Shown in pieces: positions 8,697 through 16,489 of a DNA stretch of 46,031 bases. How positions within the stretch are numbered: the stretch's first letter is position 1; each line of letters starts with the position of its first letter. Source of the DNA: Paenibacillus alba. Lineage in GTDB: Bacteria > Bacillota > Bacilli > Paenibacillales > NBRC-103111. The stretch lies in NCBI RefSeq assembly GCF_013204855.1, contig NZ_JABMKZ010000049.1, forward strand, positions 1-46,031. Reading direction: 5' to 3'. The notes under the pieces were generated by a model, which did no database searches, was not told where the DNA came from, and saw nothing but the letters and a program-made list of their open reading frames with translations. The position numbers and the translations under genes were made by a program.

Positions 8697-9962
8697 CTAA
8701 CTGGATTCATCGACAGGTTTAAAGCGATTTTTGCCGAAAAAGAAATAAAATAAATAGGAAATAAGAGAGTAGACGACAGCTGTGATACAGAAAGCATACG
8801 CATAGCCATAGTAAGAGCCGTAACGGAACACGAGGCCTGTACTCACCGGAGAAGCAAGAAACCAGCCCAGATTAAATACGGCTTCGCCTGAACTGGAGGC
8901 TAGTCCGCGGAGCGAACGGTGAACATAACTCATTTTAATCGAATTGTAAAAAGGGTTGGCTGCGTTCATTAAAGCTTGTCTGAACAAGTAACCGCCTGAC
9001 GATAGGTAGAAGTTAGCTGAGAAAGCCGTCAGCAGCAGGAATGGGATTGAGCTTAGCTGCAAATAAACGACAGATTTCACTTCCCCATAGCGCTTAACGA
9101 TCATAGGCCCAATGAGAAAAGCGATAGCCGTAGCCCCTTGTCCTAATGCCACCACGATACCGATTGCTGATTTCGACGCTTCAAACCGATCCTCAAAGTA
9201 GACATTCAAATAAGGAACGACCATTCCGCCAGCTGTTGAGGACAAAAGCCCCAGCAAGCAAAAAATACCAATGACTTGAATCGACGTTTTGTGGGAACTC
9301 CACAGCTCTTTAACGTGCAGCTTTTCGCGTTTTGGCTGAATTTCCTGTTCGCTTTTGTCAAAAAGAGCCATTGGAATGACGCCAAGCGCGGCGATCCCAA
9401 CGCCAATCAGCAAGGTATATCGCAAGCTGTGTATTTCGTCAAACCCAATCATGAATTGAAAAAAATCGCAAAGCACACCGCCAAGTGCAATGCCGATGAC
9501 ATTCGCAAGCATGACCAGCGCCATATTGAAGCTGAACAAGTGAACCCGCTGCTGGGGTGTAGAGTTGTTCGCCATAAAAGGCAAAATCGTTGCAGAGACC
9601 ACAGCAAGAGCCATACCGCCGAAGAAAGCGCTGACGAGCATCCCCTGTTGGCCTTCAATTAAGGAGCGTGCCGTCAATGCGGCTAAAGTGAAAATAAGTC
9701 CAAACGTAATGACGCGCTTCGGTCCGAGCCGATCGTTCATAATACCCGCCGGTATTAGAATGAGTGCGGAGGCAAGAGCTGTCATGCCAACGATACTTCC
9801 TACGGTCGTCTGCTCATAGCCCAAACTTTTCACATAGAGATTATAAACGAGACCAAACATGCCCAAACCTAAATTCCAAACAAAATTAAACCAAAAGAAT
9901 AGCAAAATATTGCGGCTGTACCCGCTAAATTGCGTCTTCCACTCCTGAAGTAAATGTGTCAT
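8697..9962 (-). CDS. Major facilitator superfamily transporter
   Basis: A 421-residue integral membrane protein with about 12 hydrophobic helices. The loop between helices 2 and 3 reads GIMNDRLGPKRVI (roughly residues 75-87), which is the G-x-x-x-D-R-x-G-R-K/R-type MFS signature. A charged central loop (SEQEIQPKREKLHVKELW) separates the two six-helix halves. Substrate cannot be told; it could be an efflux pump or a nutrient porter. The open frame extends upstream to 10223, but the ATG at 9962 with CAGGAA 8 nt upstream gives the normal family start. It is transcribed divergently from the YdjO-like gene. Confidence 0.82.
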   Translation of the reverse strand: MTHLLQEWKTQFSGYSRNILLFFWFNFVWNLGLGMFGLVYNLYVKSLGYEQTTVGSIVGMTALASALILIPAGIMNDRLGPKRVITFGLIFTLAALTARSLIEGQQGMLVSAFFGGMALAVVSATILPFMANNSTPQQRVHLFSFNMALVMLANVIGIALGGVLCDFFQFMIGFDEIHSLRYTLLIGVGIAALGVIPMALFDKSEQEIQPKREKLHVKELWSSHKTSIQVIGIFCLLGLLSSTAGGMVVPYLNVYFEDRFEASKSAIGIVVALGQGATAIAFLIGPMIVKRYGEVKSVVYLQLSSIPFLLLTAFSANFYLSSGGYLFRQALMNAANPFYNSIKMSYVHRSLRGLASSSGEAVFNLGWFLASPVSTGLVFRYGSYYGYAYAFCITAVVYSLISYLFYFFFGKNRFKPVDESS

Positions 9963-10119
9963 GAGTTGTTCCTGCCTTTGGATTCTGTGTCTAATTTGTA
10001 ACCGCCTTATCCATTCTACCACCGGTAAATAATTTTGAACACGGGAAAGACTTGATATTCGAACTGATCTGTATAATAATAAGTAGTCTAATCTACGAAA
10101 CAGGGAGAACATAACTGAA

Positions 10120-10353
10120 ATGTCTACATCAACGAGTGCCGTGACGGAAGAACAGAAGCCAGAAGTCGAACAAATTGAGATTTGGAAATGTAAGGAGACG
10201 GATTGTAAAGCATGGGTTCGCAAAGAATTCGTTACGGAAGCTTTACCGTCTTGTCCATTATGTAAAAATCCGATGGTGCGCAGCTATAAGCATGTGCCTG
10301 TGGCGGCTAAAAAAGGAAACAAAAAGTTTTTAGTAGGAAAAAAACGGTTCTAA
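10120..10353 (+). CDS. YdjO-like cold-inducible small zinc-ribbon protein
   Basis: A 77-residue basic protein with four cysteines in two pairs (C-K-E-T-D-C near residues 24-29 and C-P-L-C near 45-48) that would bind one zinc ion. The sequence around WKCKETDCKAWVRKEF and the end PMVRSYKHV fit the YdjO family, named for a cold-inducible Bacillus subtilis protein of unknown function. It may bind nucleic acid. GGGAG precedes the ATG at a long spacing of about 12 nt. A TATAAT at 10072-10077 is a possible -10 but its -35 is unclear. A strong terminator follows. Confidence 0.75.
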   Translation: MSTSTSAVTEEQKPEVEQIEIWKCKETDCKAWVRKEFVTEALPSCPLCKNPMVRSYKHVPVAAKKGNKKFLVGKKRF

Positions 10354-10376
10354 GTTGATTTTTTCCAAGCATACAT

Positions 10377-10430
10377 AGACCAAAGCATCTTCGACCTAAC
10401 TTGAAGAGTGATGCTTTTGGTCTTTTTTTT
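10377..10430 (+). terminator. Rho-independent terminator after the YdjO-like gene
   Basis: AGACCAAAGCATC (10377-10389) pairs with GATGCTTTTGGTCT (10410-10423, one bulge), followed by a run of eight T. Confidence 0.92.
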
Positions 10431-10482
10431 ATGGCAATAATCCTTGGGGGCAAGCATACGCTGATAGAGAGGGGGAGTGTCT

Positions 10483-10929
10483 ATGCAAAAGTGGCCCGAA
10501 CTTAATCTAAGCGACGATGCCAGCAAGCTGCTCGTGGAGCTGAGGGACAGGAAAAATAAATGGGACAAGCTCAAAGCCACCCAGCCCATCTATGCCATAT
10601 TGACGGCAGTGTTCATTCTCTATTTTGTCATTACCTTCTATCGGAAAGTGCTGCTGCCCTCTGGCGGCAATGCGCTGTCCATTCTCGATTTGGTCATCTC
10701 CAACTCGCTTCTCTCCGGCTCGCTGCTGGCTTGTATATCGCTTTTTCTGTTCACAAGGAATCGTGTCATGCAAATTGAAAAAGCGAAGACGAAATATGAA
10801 AATTTGCGCATCGAAACGATCGAAAAGCTGGACACGTCCTGGCTCAAGGATGTAAAGTCGGAAGCAAGGGATCAGATTTCAAGCTTTTTATATGACGAGT
10901 ATGATATTAATATTGTGTTTAAGAGCTAG
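10483..10929 (+). CDS. DUF2663 (YpbF-like) membrane protein
   Basis: A 148-residue protein with two transmembrane helices (about residues 36-58 and 75-95), a cytoplasmic N-terminus and a charged, coiled-coil-like C-terminal tail. Length and layout agree with the YpbF/DUF2663 family of Bacillales, which has no known function. The ATG at 10483 is preferred over the in-frame GTG 6 nt upstream because AGAGGGGGAG ends 5 nt before it. The next gene starts 17 nt after its stop, so they may be co-transcribed. Confidence 0.6.
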   Translation: MQKWPELNLSDDASKLLVELRDRKNKWDKLKATQPIYAILTAVFILYFVITFYRKVLLPSGGNALSILDLVISNSLLSGSLLACISLFLFTRNRVMQIEKAKTKYENLRIETIEKLDTSWLKDVKSEARDQISSFLYDEYDINIVFKS

Positions 10930-10946
10930 AGATGGGAGACAAATTG

Positions 10947-11555
10947 ATGACTAAGATGAACTATGAATGCGGCTTTATCGAGGTTTTGAATATTCCTTGG
11001 GAGAAAATGCAGGCTCATTCACTAAGCGAAGTTGTGACAGGCCAGAAGCTTAGACTTGCGACGCAATTCCGAGCATGTTGGACGAAGGAAGCCTTGCATG
11101 TTCGTTTCGAATGCGAGGATGATCATGTGGTGGCGACGATGGAACGTCGGGACGATCCGCTTTATTTGGAAGATGTCGTTGAGGTGTTCATCGATACCGT
11201 CGGTACGGGCAGTGTCTACTATGAGTTCGAGGTGAGTCCTCGGAACGTAGTCTTTGACGCGCTGATCCACAACGATTTGGTTGGGGACAAAAAGGTTGAT
11301 GTGTCATGGGATGCGCCAGGCTTCCATACGGAGGTATGGCTGCGAGAGGATGGCTGGCGGATTTACGATCTGCGCTTCTCTTTTGCGGATCTGGGACAGG
11401 CTACGCCAAGTCCTGGTGCTGAGTGGGGCTGGAACCTTTATCGGATTGATGACGATGTGGAAGGGCAGCGCCACTATGCCGCGTGGTCTCCAACGGGTGA
11501 AGTCAACTTTCATATTCCTCAGCGATTTGGAACGCTGACATTTGTGAAGGGATAA
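10947..11555 (+). CDS. CBM9-like carbohydrate-binding domain protein (no signal peptide)
   Basis: The 202-residue product appears to be one CBM9-like beta-sandwich. Its family traits are CWTKEALHVRFECEDDHV, the stretch YLEDVVEVFIDTVG with acidic residues, and the late WGWNLYRIDDDVEGQRHYAAW. Related domains bind sugar ends in secreted xylanases, but this one has no export signal and no catalytic partner domain, so it may bind an intracellular sugar or act as a subunit. ATG 10947 has GGGAG 8 nt upstream; an in-frame ATG at 10932 has no good binding site. It follows the DUF2663 gene closely. Confidence 0.72.
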   Translation: MTKMNYECGFIEVLNIPWEKMQAHSLSEVVTGQKLRLATQFRACWTKEALHVRFECEDDHVVATMERRDDPLYLEDVVEVFIDTVGTGSVYYEFEVSPRNVVFDALIHNDLVGDKKVDVSWDAPGFHTEVWLREDGWRIYDLRFSFADLGQATPSPGAEWGWNLYRIDDDVEGQRHYAAWSPTGEVNFHIPQRFGTLTFVKG

Positions 11556-11677
11556 CAGGGTAAACAGCATCGTTAGCGAATGCGCGCTACCCCTTTAAAG
11601 GCTGAATCGCGGCTTAGTGATTTCGAAAAGCCTGCAAAAGTGCAGGAATTTTCGACCAAATCGTGTGAAAACATGAG

Positions 11678-11705
11678 AAAGCCTGCGATTATGCAGGCTT
11701 TTTAA
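11678..11705 (+). terminator. Rho-independent terminator after the CBM9-like gene
   Basis: AAAGCCTGC (11678-11686), loop GATTAT, GCAGGCTTT (11693-11701), then T residues to 11705. It is about 120 nt past the stop codon, and its stem belongs to the local TGCATAATCGCAG repeat family. Confidence 0.8.
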
Positions 11706-11866
11706 GCTATTTCCCCCTGGAATCGAAAAATGGTCCCAAAAGGATGCATAATCGCAGGCTTTTCCCTATTTCCCCCACTTCCGAGACAAAAAGGATGCAT
11801 AATTGCAGGAATTATGCGGAATATACGGACCGGCCTGAGGCCATCTGCCAGCGTGAGCTAACTCAT

Positions 11867-12039
11867 GCGATTCAAGCGACTCATGCGACCAAGCGGATTC
11901 AAGCTACTCAAGCGGCTCAAGCGACTCAAGCAACTCAAGCAACTACACAAGCTACCCCAGCCAACTCAAGCTATTGAAGCAACCCAAGCAACCCAAGCAA
12001 CCCAAGCAACCCAAGCAACCCAAGCAACCCAAGCGGCCC
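11867..12039. repeat. 9-bp minisatellite 3' of rocD
   Basis: Six perfect copies of AAGCAACCC (11977-12030) plus one variant (AAGCGGCCC, 12031-12039). They are preceded from about 11867 by degenerate copies of the same 9-bp period (AAGCGACTC, AAGCTACTC, AAGCGGCTC and similar). A 9-bp period keeps a reading frame open in several frames, which explains the long artificial ORFs here. Confidence 0.9.
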
Positions 12040-12147
12040 AACCGCTGCGCAAGTGTGGAAAAAGGCGTTTTTGGATAGGTTCAAAAATCCAAAATGATTT
12101 CTGGGACAGCCGCTTATCGGCCTTGCTGGCGGCAAAATATGATCTGC

Positions 12148-13350
12148 TTATTCGCCCTGATGAAGGACATCGGCCACCTGCTGCCAAGCCCAGTCCAGTT
12201 CCTCTCTAGTAATCGTCAATGGAGGGGCAAGACGTATAATATGCTCGTGAGTTTCTTTGCATAGAAGCCCCTTAGCCTTTAAGGCTTCACAGTAGGGACG
12301 AGCGGCAACTGTAAGATCAATACCGATGAACAGACCGCGGCCGCGCACTTCAGCGATAAGAGGAAGCTTGATCTCCTGCAGCCGCTTCAGGAAATAAGTG
12401 CCAAGCTCATCTGAACGCTCTGCCAGCCGTTCGTTCTCAAGCACTTCGAGTGCTGCGATGGCGACGGCGCAGCCGAGCGGATTGCCTCCGAACGTTGAGC
12501 CGTGCGAGCCAGGCTCGAAAACTTCAAGAACCTGCCGATCACCGGCGACGGCTGATATGGGAAACACCCCGCCGCCAAGCGCTTTGCCCATGATGTACAG
12601 GTCCGGCGTTACGCCTTCCCAATCGCTGGCAAAGCGGCGGCCAGTGCGGCCGAAACCTGTTTGGATTTCGTCCGCTACGAACAGGACATTATTCGCTTGG
12701 CATAGCTCATAGCAGGACCGCAGGTAGCCTTCCTGCGGAATAACAATGCCGGCCTCGCCTTGTATAGGCTCGAACAGAAACGCAGCCGTATTGGGCCCTA
12801 TGGCAGCTCTAAGAGCCTCGACATCACCATAGGGGATGATGCGGAAACCTGGCGTAAACGGCCCGAAGCCTCGTTGATATTCAGGTGACGAAGAGAAGGA
12901 AGTGATCGTCACAGTCCGACCGTGGAAATTCCCCGTGCAAACGATAATTTCAGCTTGGTCGGCTTCGATGCCTTTCACCTCGTAGCCCCATCGGCGGACA
13001 GCCTTGATTGCTGTTTCAACGGCTTCGGCTCCTGTATTCATGGGAAGAATCATCGGTTTTCCCGTATAAAGGGCTAATTTTTCATAGAATGCTCCTAATG
13101 TCTCACTGTGGAAAGCTCTGGATGTCAAGGTAACCTTCTCGGCCTGTTCATACAGCGCCTTGAGAATATGGGGGTGGCGATGTCCTTGATTCAAAGCGGA
13201 ATATGCGCTTAGCATATCCATATAGCGGTTGCCTTCCGGATCCTCGACCCAAACGCCTTCAGCTTTCGAAATTACAATCGGTAACGGGTTGTAGTTGTGC
13301 GCTCCGTATTTTTCGGTTTGGTTGATAATGATCGAACTCTTCGTGTCCAT
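12148..13350 (-). CDS. rocD: Ornithine--oxo-acid transaminase
   Basis: Pyridoxal-phosphate enzyme converting ornithine plus 2-oxoglutarate to glutamate semialdehyde plus glutamate, in arginine breakdown. The 400 residues fit class-III aminotransferases of the RocD type: N-terminus EKYGAHNYNPLPIVISKAEG, the cofactor-binding NTGAEAVE (105-112), the motif FVADEIQTGFGRTG (224-237), and the Schiff-base lysine in MGKALGGG (Lys256). GAAGGAGG lies 7 nt before the ATG. It is divergent from aspA; arginase, which supplies ornithine, is encoded 4.6 kb away on the same strand. No rocA is nearby. Confidence 0.95.
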   Translation of the reverse strand: MDTKSSIIINQTEKYGAHNYNPLPIVISKAEGVWVEDPEGNRYMDMLSAYSALNQGHRHPHILKALYEQAEKVTLTSRAFHSETLGAFYEKLALYTGKPMILPMNTGAEAVETAIKAVRRWGYEVKGIEADQAEIIVCTGNFHGRTVTITSFSSSPEYQRGFGPFTPGFRIIPYGDVEALRAAIGPNTAAFLFEPIQGEAGIVIPQEGYLRSCYELCQANNVLFVADEIQTGFGRTGRRFASDWEGVTPDLYIMGKALGGGVFPISAVAGDRQVLEVFEPGSHGSTFGGNPLGCAVAIAALEVLENERLAERSDELGTYFLKRLQEIKLPLIAEVRGRGLFIGIDLTVAARPYCEALKAKGLLCKETHEHIIRLAPPLTITREELDWAWQQVADVLHQGE

Positions 13351-13710
13351 AACCTATTCCTCCTTCGACAGATTATTTGGGTGGCGGGAAGCTGGGAAGT
13401 AACCTGATCACAACATAAGCGTATAATGCATTGTATTCCGCACGTACAATCAGTGCCATTAACCTTCTATTTTGGGAATTTCATATAAAAAAATTGGAAC
13501 GCATATCCTCGGCAATTAAGCTAAAAATAACCCATGTTCATAGCTTTAGCTGCTGCCACTATTGGTATTCGTCCCAAAAAAATAATTACTCCGCGAGCTG
13601 TCCGCATACGAAAGTTGAGACTAACAATTGAAAAATATAACAGATGATGTTAGATTTGAAGAGTCAACAAGAGAAGTATACTTTATCCAGACAAAGGAAC
13701 GGTGTGTACG
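13351..13710. other. Divergent regulatory gap between rocD and aspA
   Basis: About 360 bp, AT-rich, without a credible gene. It must hold both promoters. A TATAAT-like hexamer lies at 13422-13427. No terminator, riboswitch fold or T-box motif was recognised. A partial sigma-54-like -24 element for rocD was considered and not accepted. Confidence 0.5.
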
Positions 13711-15129
13711 ATGACATCTCGCATTGAGAAAGATTTTTTAGGTGAAAAGCAAGTTCCGGCCGAGGCTTATTATGGCATTCAAACGATGCGTGCCGTAGAG
13801 AACTTCCCCATTACCGGTGTGAAAATTCACGCAGAACTCATCACGGCACTTGCCGAAGTAAAGAGAGCGGCTGCACTGGCCAACATGGATACGCACATGC
13901 TCCCTCGGAAAATTGGCGAACAGCTCGTCAAAGCGGCTGAAGAAGTGCGGGAAGGTCAGTTGCTTGACGAGTTTATCGTTGATTCCATTCAAGGCGGAGC
14001 AGGTACCTCGATTAATATGAACATGAACGAAGTGCTGTCCAATCGGACTTTAGAGCTTCTGGGCGAGGAAAAAGGCAATTATTTTCACTGTAATCCGAAC
14101 AATCACGTGAACATGTCGCAATCCACCAACGACGTTATTCCTACAGCCATCAAAATTGCGGCTTATCGGTTATCCGAGCAGTTGATAGAGGCACTCAGTT
14201 CATTGCAAAGCGCTTTCGCGCGTAAGGAAACGGAATTTGATGATGTTATAAAAATGGGGCGTACCCACCTCCAGGATGCTGTTCCGATTCGGCTGGGGCA
14301 AGAATTTGGCGCTTATGCGCGTGTTTTGCAGCGTGATGTTAATCGGATTCGACAGGCATCACTAGGGCTTCTCACTGTGAATATGGGGGCAACTGCCGTA
14401 GGAACGGGGCTCAATGCCAAGCCGGAGTATGTAGAGCGAGTCATGTTTCATCTGAAAGGACAAGTCGGCATTCCGATCGTACTGGCGGAGCATTTGGTTG
14501 ATGGCACTCAGAATATGGATGCCTATACGGAGCTTTCCGCATCGCTCAAAGTATGCGCGGTTAATCTTTCGAAGATCTGCAACGATATTCGAATGATGGC
14601 TTCAGGCCCGCGCGCGGGTCTAGGCGAGCTCAAGCTGCCGCCAAGACAACCGGGGTCATCCATCATGCCGGGGAAAGTGAACCCGGTAATGCCCGAGGTT
14701 GTGAATCAAGTGGCGTTCCAAGTCATCGGAAACGACCACACGATTTGTTTGGCATGTGAAGCGGGACAATTCGAGCTTAACGTCATGGGGCCTGTTCTTG
14801 CTTTCAATCTGCTGCAATCGCTGAAAATACTGCGGAACGCAGCTGGCGTCTTCGAGCGCTTCGCCATCGAAGGCTTGGAGGCCGACCGTGAACGCTGCGC
14901 GAACTATGTGGAGCAAAGCTTCGGCATTGTCACGGCGTTGAATCCGCATCTCGGCTACGAGGTCGCCGCGCAGTTGGTCAAAGAAGCGGTGCGCACCGGT
15001 ATGACGCTCAAAGAGCTGATTCTGGAGCGCGGGCTGCTCACCCAAGAGGAGATCGAAGAGATCCTTAATCCAATTCAAATGACCACGCCAGGCATTGCTG
15101 GAGAAAGACTGCTGCAGCTAACAGACTAA
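13711..15129 (+). CDS. aspA: Aspartate ammonia-lyase (aspartase)
   Basis: Cytoplasmic tetrameric enzyme that releases ammonia from aspartate to give fumarate. The 472 residues show all family blocks: EKDFLGEKQVP (6-16), NMNMNEV (102-108), the substrate segment SQSTNDV (136-142), GRTHLQDAVP (183-192) and the fumarase/aspartase signature GSSIMPGKVNP (315-325). The ATG at 13711 aligns with known aspartases; an in-frame GTG 9 nt upstream is an alternative. AAAGGA lies upstream. It is divergent from rocD and has its own terminator. No asparaginase gene is adjacent. Confidence 0.95.
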   Translation: MTSRIEKDFLGEKQVPAEAYYGIQTMRAVENFPITGVKIHAELITALAEVKRAAALANMDTHMLPRKIGEQLVKAAEEVREGQLLDEFIVDSIQGGAGTSINMNMNEVLSNRTLELLGEEKGNYFHCNPNNHVNMSQSTNDVIPTAIKIAAYRLSEQLIEALSSLQSAFARKETEFDDVIKMGRTHLQDAVPIRLGQEFGAYARVLQRDVNRIRQASLGLLTVNMGATAVGTGLNAKPEYVERVMFHLKGQVGIPIVLAEHLVDGTQNMDAYTELSASLKVCAVNLSKICNDIRMMASGPRAGLGELKLPPRQPGSSIMPGKVNPVMPEVVNQVAFQVIGNDHTICLACEAGQFELNVMGPVLAFNLLQSLKILRNAAGVFERFAIEGLEADRERCANYVEQSFGIVTALNPHLGYEVAAQLVKEAVRTGMTLKELILERGLLTQEEIEEILNPIQMTTPGIAGERLLQLTD

Positions 15130-15146
15130 GCGCATACACTCATATC

Positions 15147-15197
15147 AAAAGAGCTGCCTCACAAAGGTTAATCACCTAGAGGGCAGCTCTTTTTTTA
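15147..15197 (+). terminator. Rho-independent terminator after aspA
   Basis: AAAGAGCTGCC (15148-15158) pairs with GGCAGCTCTTT (15182-15192), and a T-run continues to about 15197. The A-run on the left side lets it also stop minus-strand transcripts of the convergent gene. Confidence 0.9.
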
Positions 15198-15241
15198 TCT
15201 TATATTTAACGGATTCCCGAACCCTCACTCCAACCATACCT

Positions 15242-16345
15242 TTATTCATTTATGATGGAGTTTTTATTGTTGCCAAAAAACATTTGCTCCCATAAGCCTT
15301 CGTGTTTATACACTTCCTTCACGCCATCTTTTTCATGAGTCAAACGAACTTCGCCAAGAATACGAGTGTAGGTAGGACTGAGTCCTATTAGTTTGGCGAC
15401 GGTGGCTTTAAAACGAGCTACTTTGCCCAAAAGACTTACCGAGACGATATCTCTTTTTCTTATAAATTCAACCGTATAGGTCTCTGTCTTGGAAATGGGT
15501 TGTTTGTAAATTAAATGGTTATCCATAAATTTCTTGGTTGTGGGATGTTCAATGGTATCTTCTCTTGTAATTTGGGTAAGGGATTGATCGTCTGTTAATA
15601 TTTCACCATCTTTAGCAATCATGAAGACGGGAAGCCGTTTATAATGATATTTTTTCTCCGCAATAATATCACAAGCAATGATGTCAAAGCCCGCCACTTT
15701 TGCCCGTCCCCAATACCAGTGATTCATCAGTTTATCCATGCCGATATTTCCCCAGTTATGGTCATGATAGCCGGTTCCTTTTAGTTGGGTTGTTGTGTCC
15801 CCAATGGTTAAAGAAGCCTCAATAGCGGAGGAAGGCTGGGCGACAAACCACGCAAAGAAATGCTCATCCTGATCGCCATAGAACCAGTGTCCTGTGTCGG
15901 GTCGCCACATAGGCAACTTTGAAGTCATTGCAGCGTGGTAGATAACATTGCCTTGTTCAAAATGCAAGATGTATTGACCATCTATATATTTCAGATAGGA
16001 GTTGCCTATGTTGACGTCACATATGTCTTTTTTTGCGTTGATGTCAGCTCCTTTGGATTGTTGAAAAGACTGTAAGGTTTTTGTGCCATCGGGATGCGTG
16101 ATATCAATATCAACGGTAGGTTGTGCAGGACCGGGAACGTCAAAGTAATTTTTGGTATAAAAAATAGTGACGATCGTCGTTCCATCTTCAAATTCGGCAT
16201 CCGTGTACCACCATTCATATGAACCTTCACGACCATTGGTTCGCATACCATCTTCTCTAGGCCGCGGCTGCTTAGGACTAATATTTAATTTATTATAGTC
16301 AGAATCTGAATTAGCAAGTCTAGCACTTTTAATGGTTTTTCCCAT
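15242..16345 (-). CDS. CrtC/AttH-type lipocalin-like protein
   Basis: A 367-residue protein of the double-lipocalin family that includes hydroxyneurosporene synthase CrtC, AttH and bacterial Diels-Alderase-like cyclases. Diagnostic motifs are EWWY (44-47), GHWFYGDQDEHFFAWF (152-167), GTGYHDHNWG (190-199) and MNHWYWGRA (207-215). Members hydrate, cyclise or bind hydrophobic compounds, but the substrate here is unknown: no carotenoid or polyketide genes are nearby. No signal peptide is seen. The ATG at 16345 follows GGAGG by 8 nt. It is divergent from a TetR regulator with overlapping promoters, so induction by a small hydrophobic molecule is likely. Confidence 0.8.
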   Translation of the reverse strand: MGKTIKSARLANSDSDYNKLNISPKQPRPREDGMRTNGREGSYEWWYTDAEFEDGTTIVTIFYTKNYFDVPGPAQPTVDIDITHPDGTKTLQSFQQSKGADINAKKDICDVNIGNSYLKYIDGQYILHFEQGNVIYHAAMTSKLPMWRPDTGHWFYGDQDEHFFAWFVAQPSSAIEASLTIGDTTTQLKGTGYHDHNWGNIGMDKLMNHWYWGRAKVAGFDIIACDIIAEKKYHYKRLPVFMIAKDGEILTDDQSLTQITREDTIEHPTTKKFMDNHLIYKQPISKTETYTVEFIRKRDIVSVSLLGKVARFKATVAKLIGLSPTYTRILGEVRLTHEKDGVKEVYKHEGLWEQMFFGNNKNSIINE

Positions 16346-16386
16346 TTGGTTAACCTCCATAAGTTTAGAATTATGCTCGTTACATC

Positions 16387-16402
16387 TGTCATAAAATTGA
16401 CA
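16387..16402. promoter_or_regulatory. TGACA inverted repeat overlapping the TetR promoter
   Basis: TGTCATAAAATTGACA holds TGTCA and TGACA as inverted 5-mers, the right one forming part of the -35 box of the plus-strand promoter. A related palindrome overlaps the other promoter at 16440-16451. Candidate operator of the adjacent TetR protein. Confidence 0.5.
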
Positions 16403-16425
16403 TGTGTAATTGTTGTGACTATAGT
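16397..16425 (+). promoter_or_regulatory. Sigma-A promoter of the TetR gene
   Basis: Perfect -35 TTGACA (16397-16402), 17-nt spacer, -10 TATAGT (16420-16425). About 64 nt upstream of the tetR-family ATG. Confidence 0.75.
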
Positions 16426-16452
16426 ATATTTATGAAGTGTGACAGGTGTCAA
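16423..16452 (-). promoter_or_regulatory. Sigma-A promoter of the CrtC/AttH-like gene
   Basis: On the minus strand: perfect -35 TTGACA (16452-16447), 18-nt spacer, -10 TATACT (16428-16423). Its -10 overlaps the -10 of the opposing promoter, so the two cannot be used at once by polymerase. Confidence 0.75.
16440..16451. promoter_or_regulatory. Palindrome TGACA-GG-TGTCA, probable TetR operator
   Basis: A 5+2+5 palindrome lying across the -35 box of the promoter for the CrtC/AttH-like gene. A third TGACA occurs at 16469-16473 just before the ribosome binding site of the regulator gene. Confidence 0.6.
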
Positions 16453-16489
16453 CGTTTTTGAAAAAGTATGACAAATTGGAGGAAGTGTC

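Larger units (their letters stand above)
11556..12147. other. Non-coding convergent gap with hairpins and repeats
   Basis: 592 bp between the CBM9-like gene and the 3' end of rocD. It holds the hairpin CCTGCA-AAAG-TGCAGG (11631-11646), a terminator (11678-11705), two further copies of a TGCATAATCGCAG motif (11745-11757 and 11796-11808 with one change) inverted relative to the terminator arm (11683-11695), and a 9-bp minisatellite. Open frames crossing it are low-complexity and I consider them spurious. Confidence 0.7.

Noticed and set aside
11744..12209. Open frames across the 9-bp repeat, including a QATQAT-rich protein
   Set aside because: Repeat-generated, low-complexity, no ribosome binding site, partly antisense to rocD.
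13445..13465. Sigma-54 (-24/-12) promoter for rocD, as known for Bacillus roc genes
   Set aside because: A TGGCAC-like -24 half exists on the minus strand, but the expected TTGCA at the -12 distance is missing, and no RocR-type activator gene is in the window.
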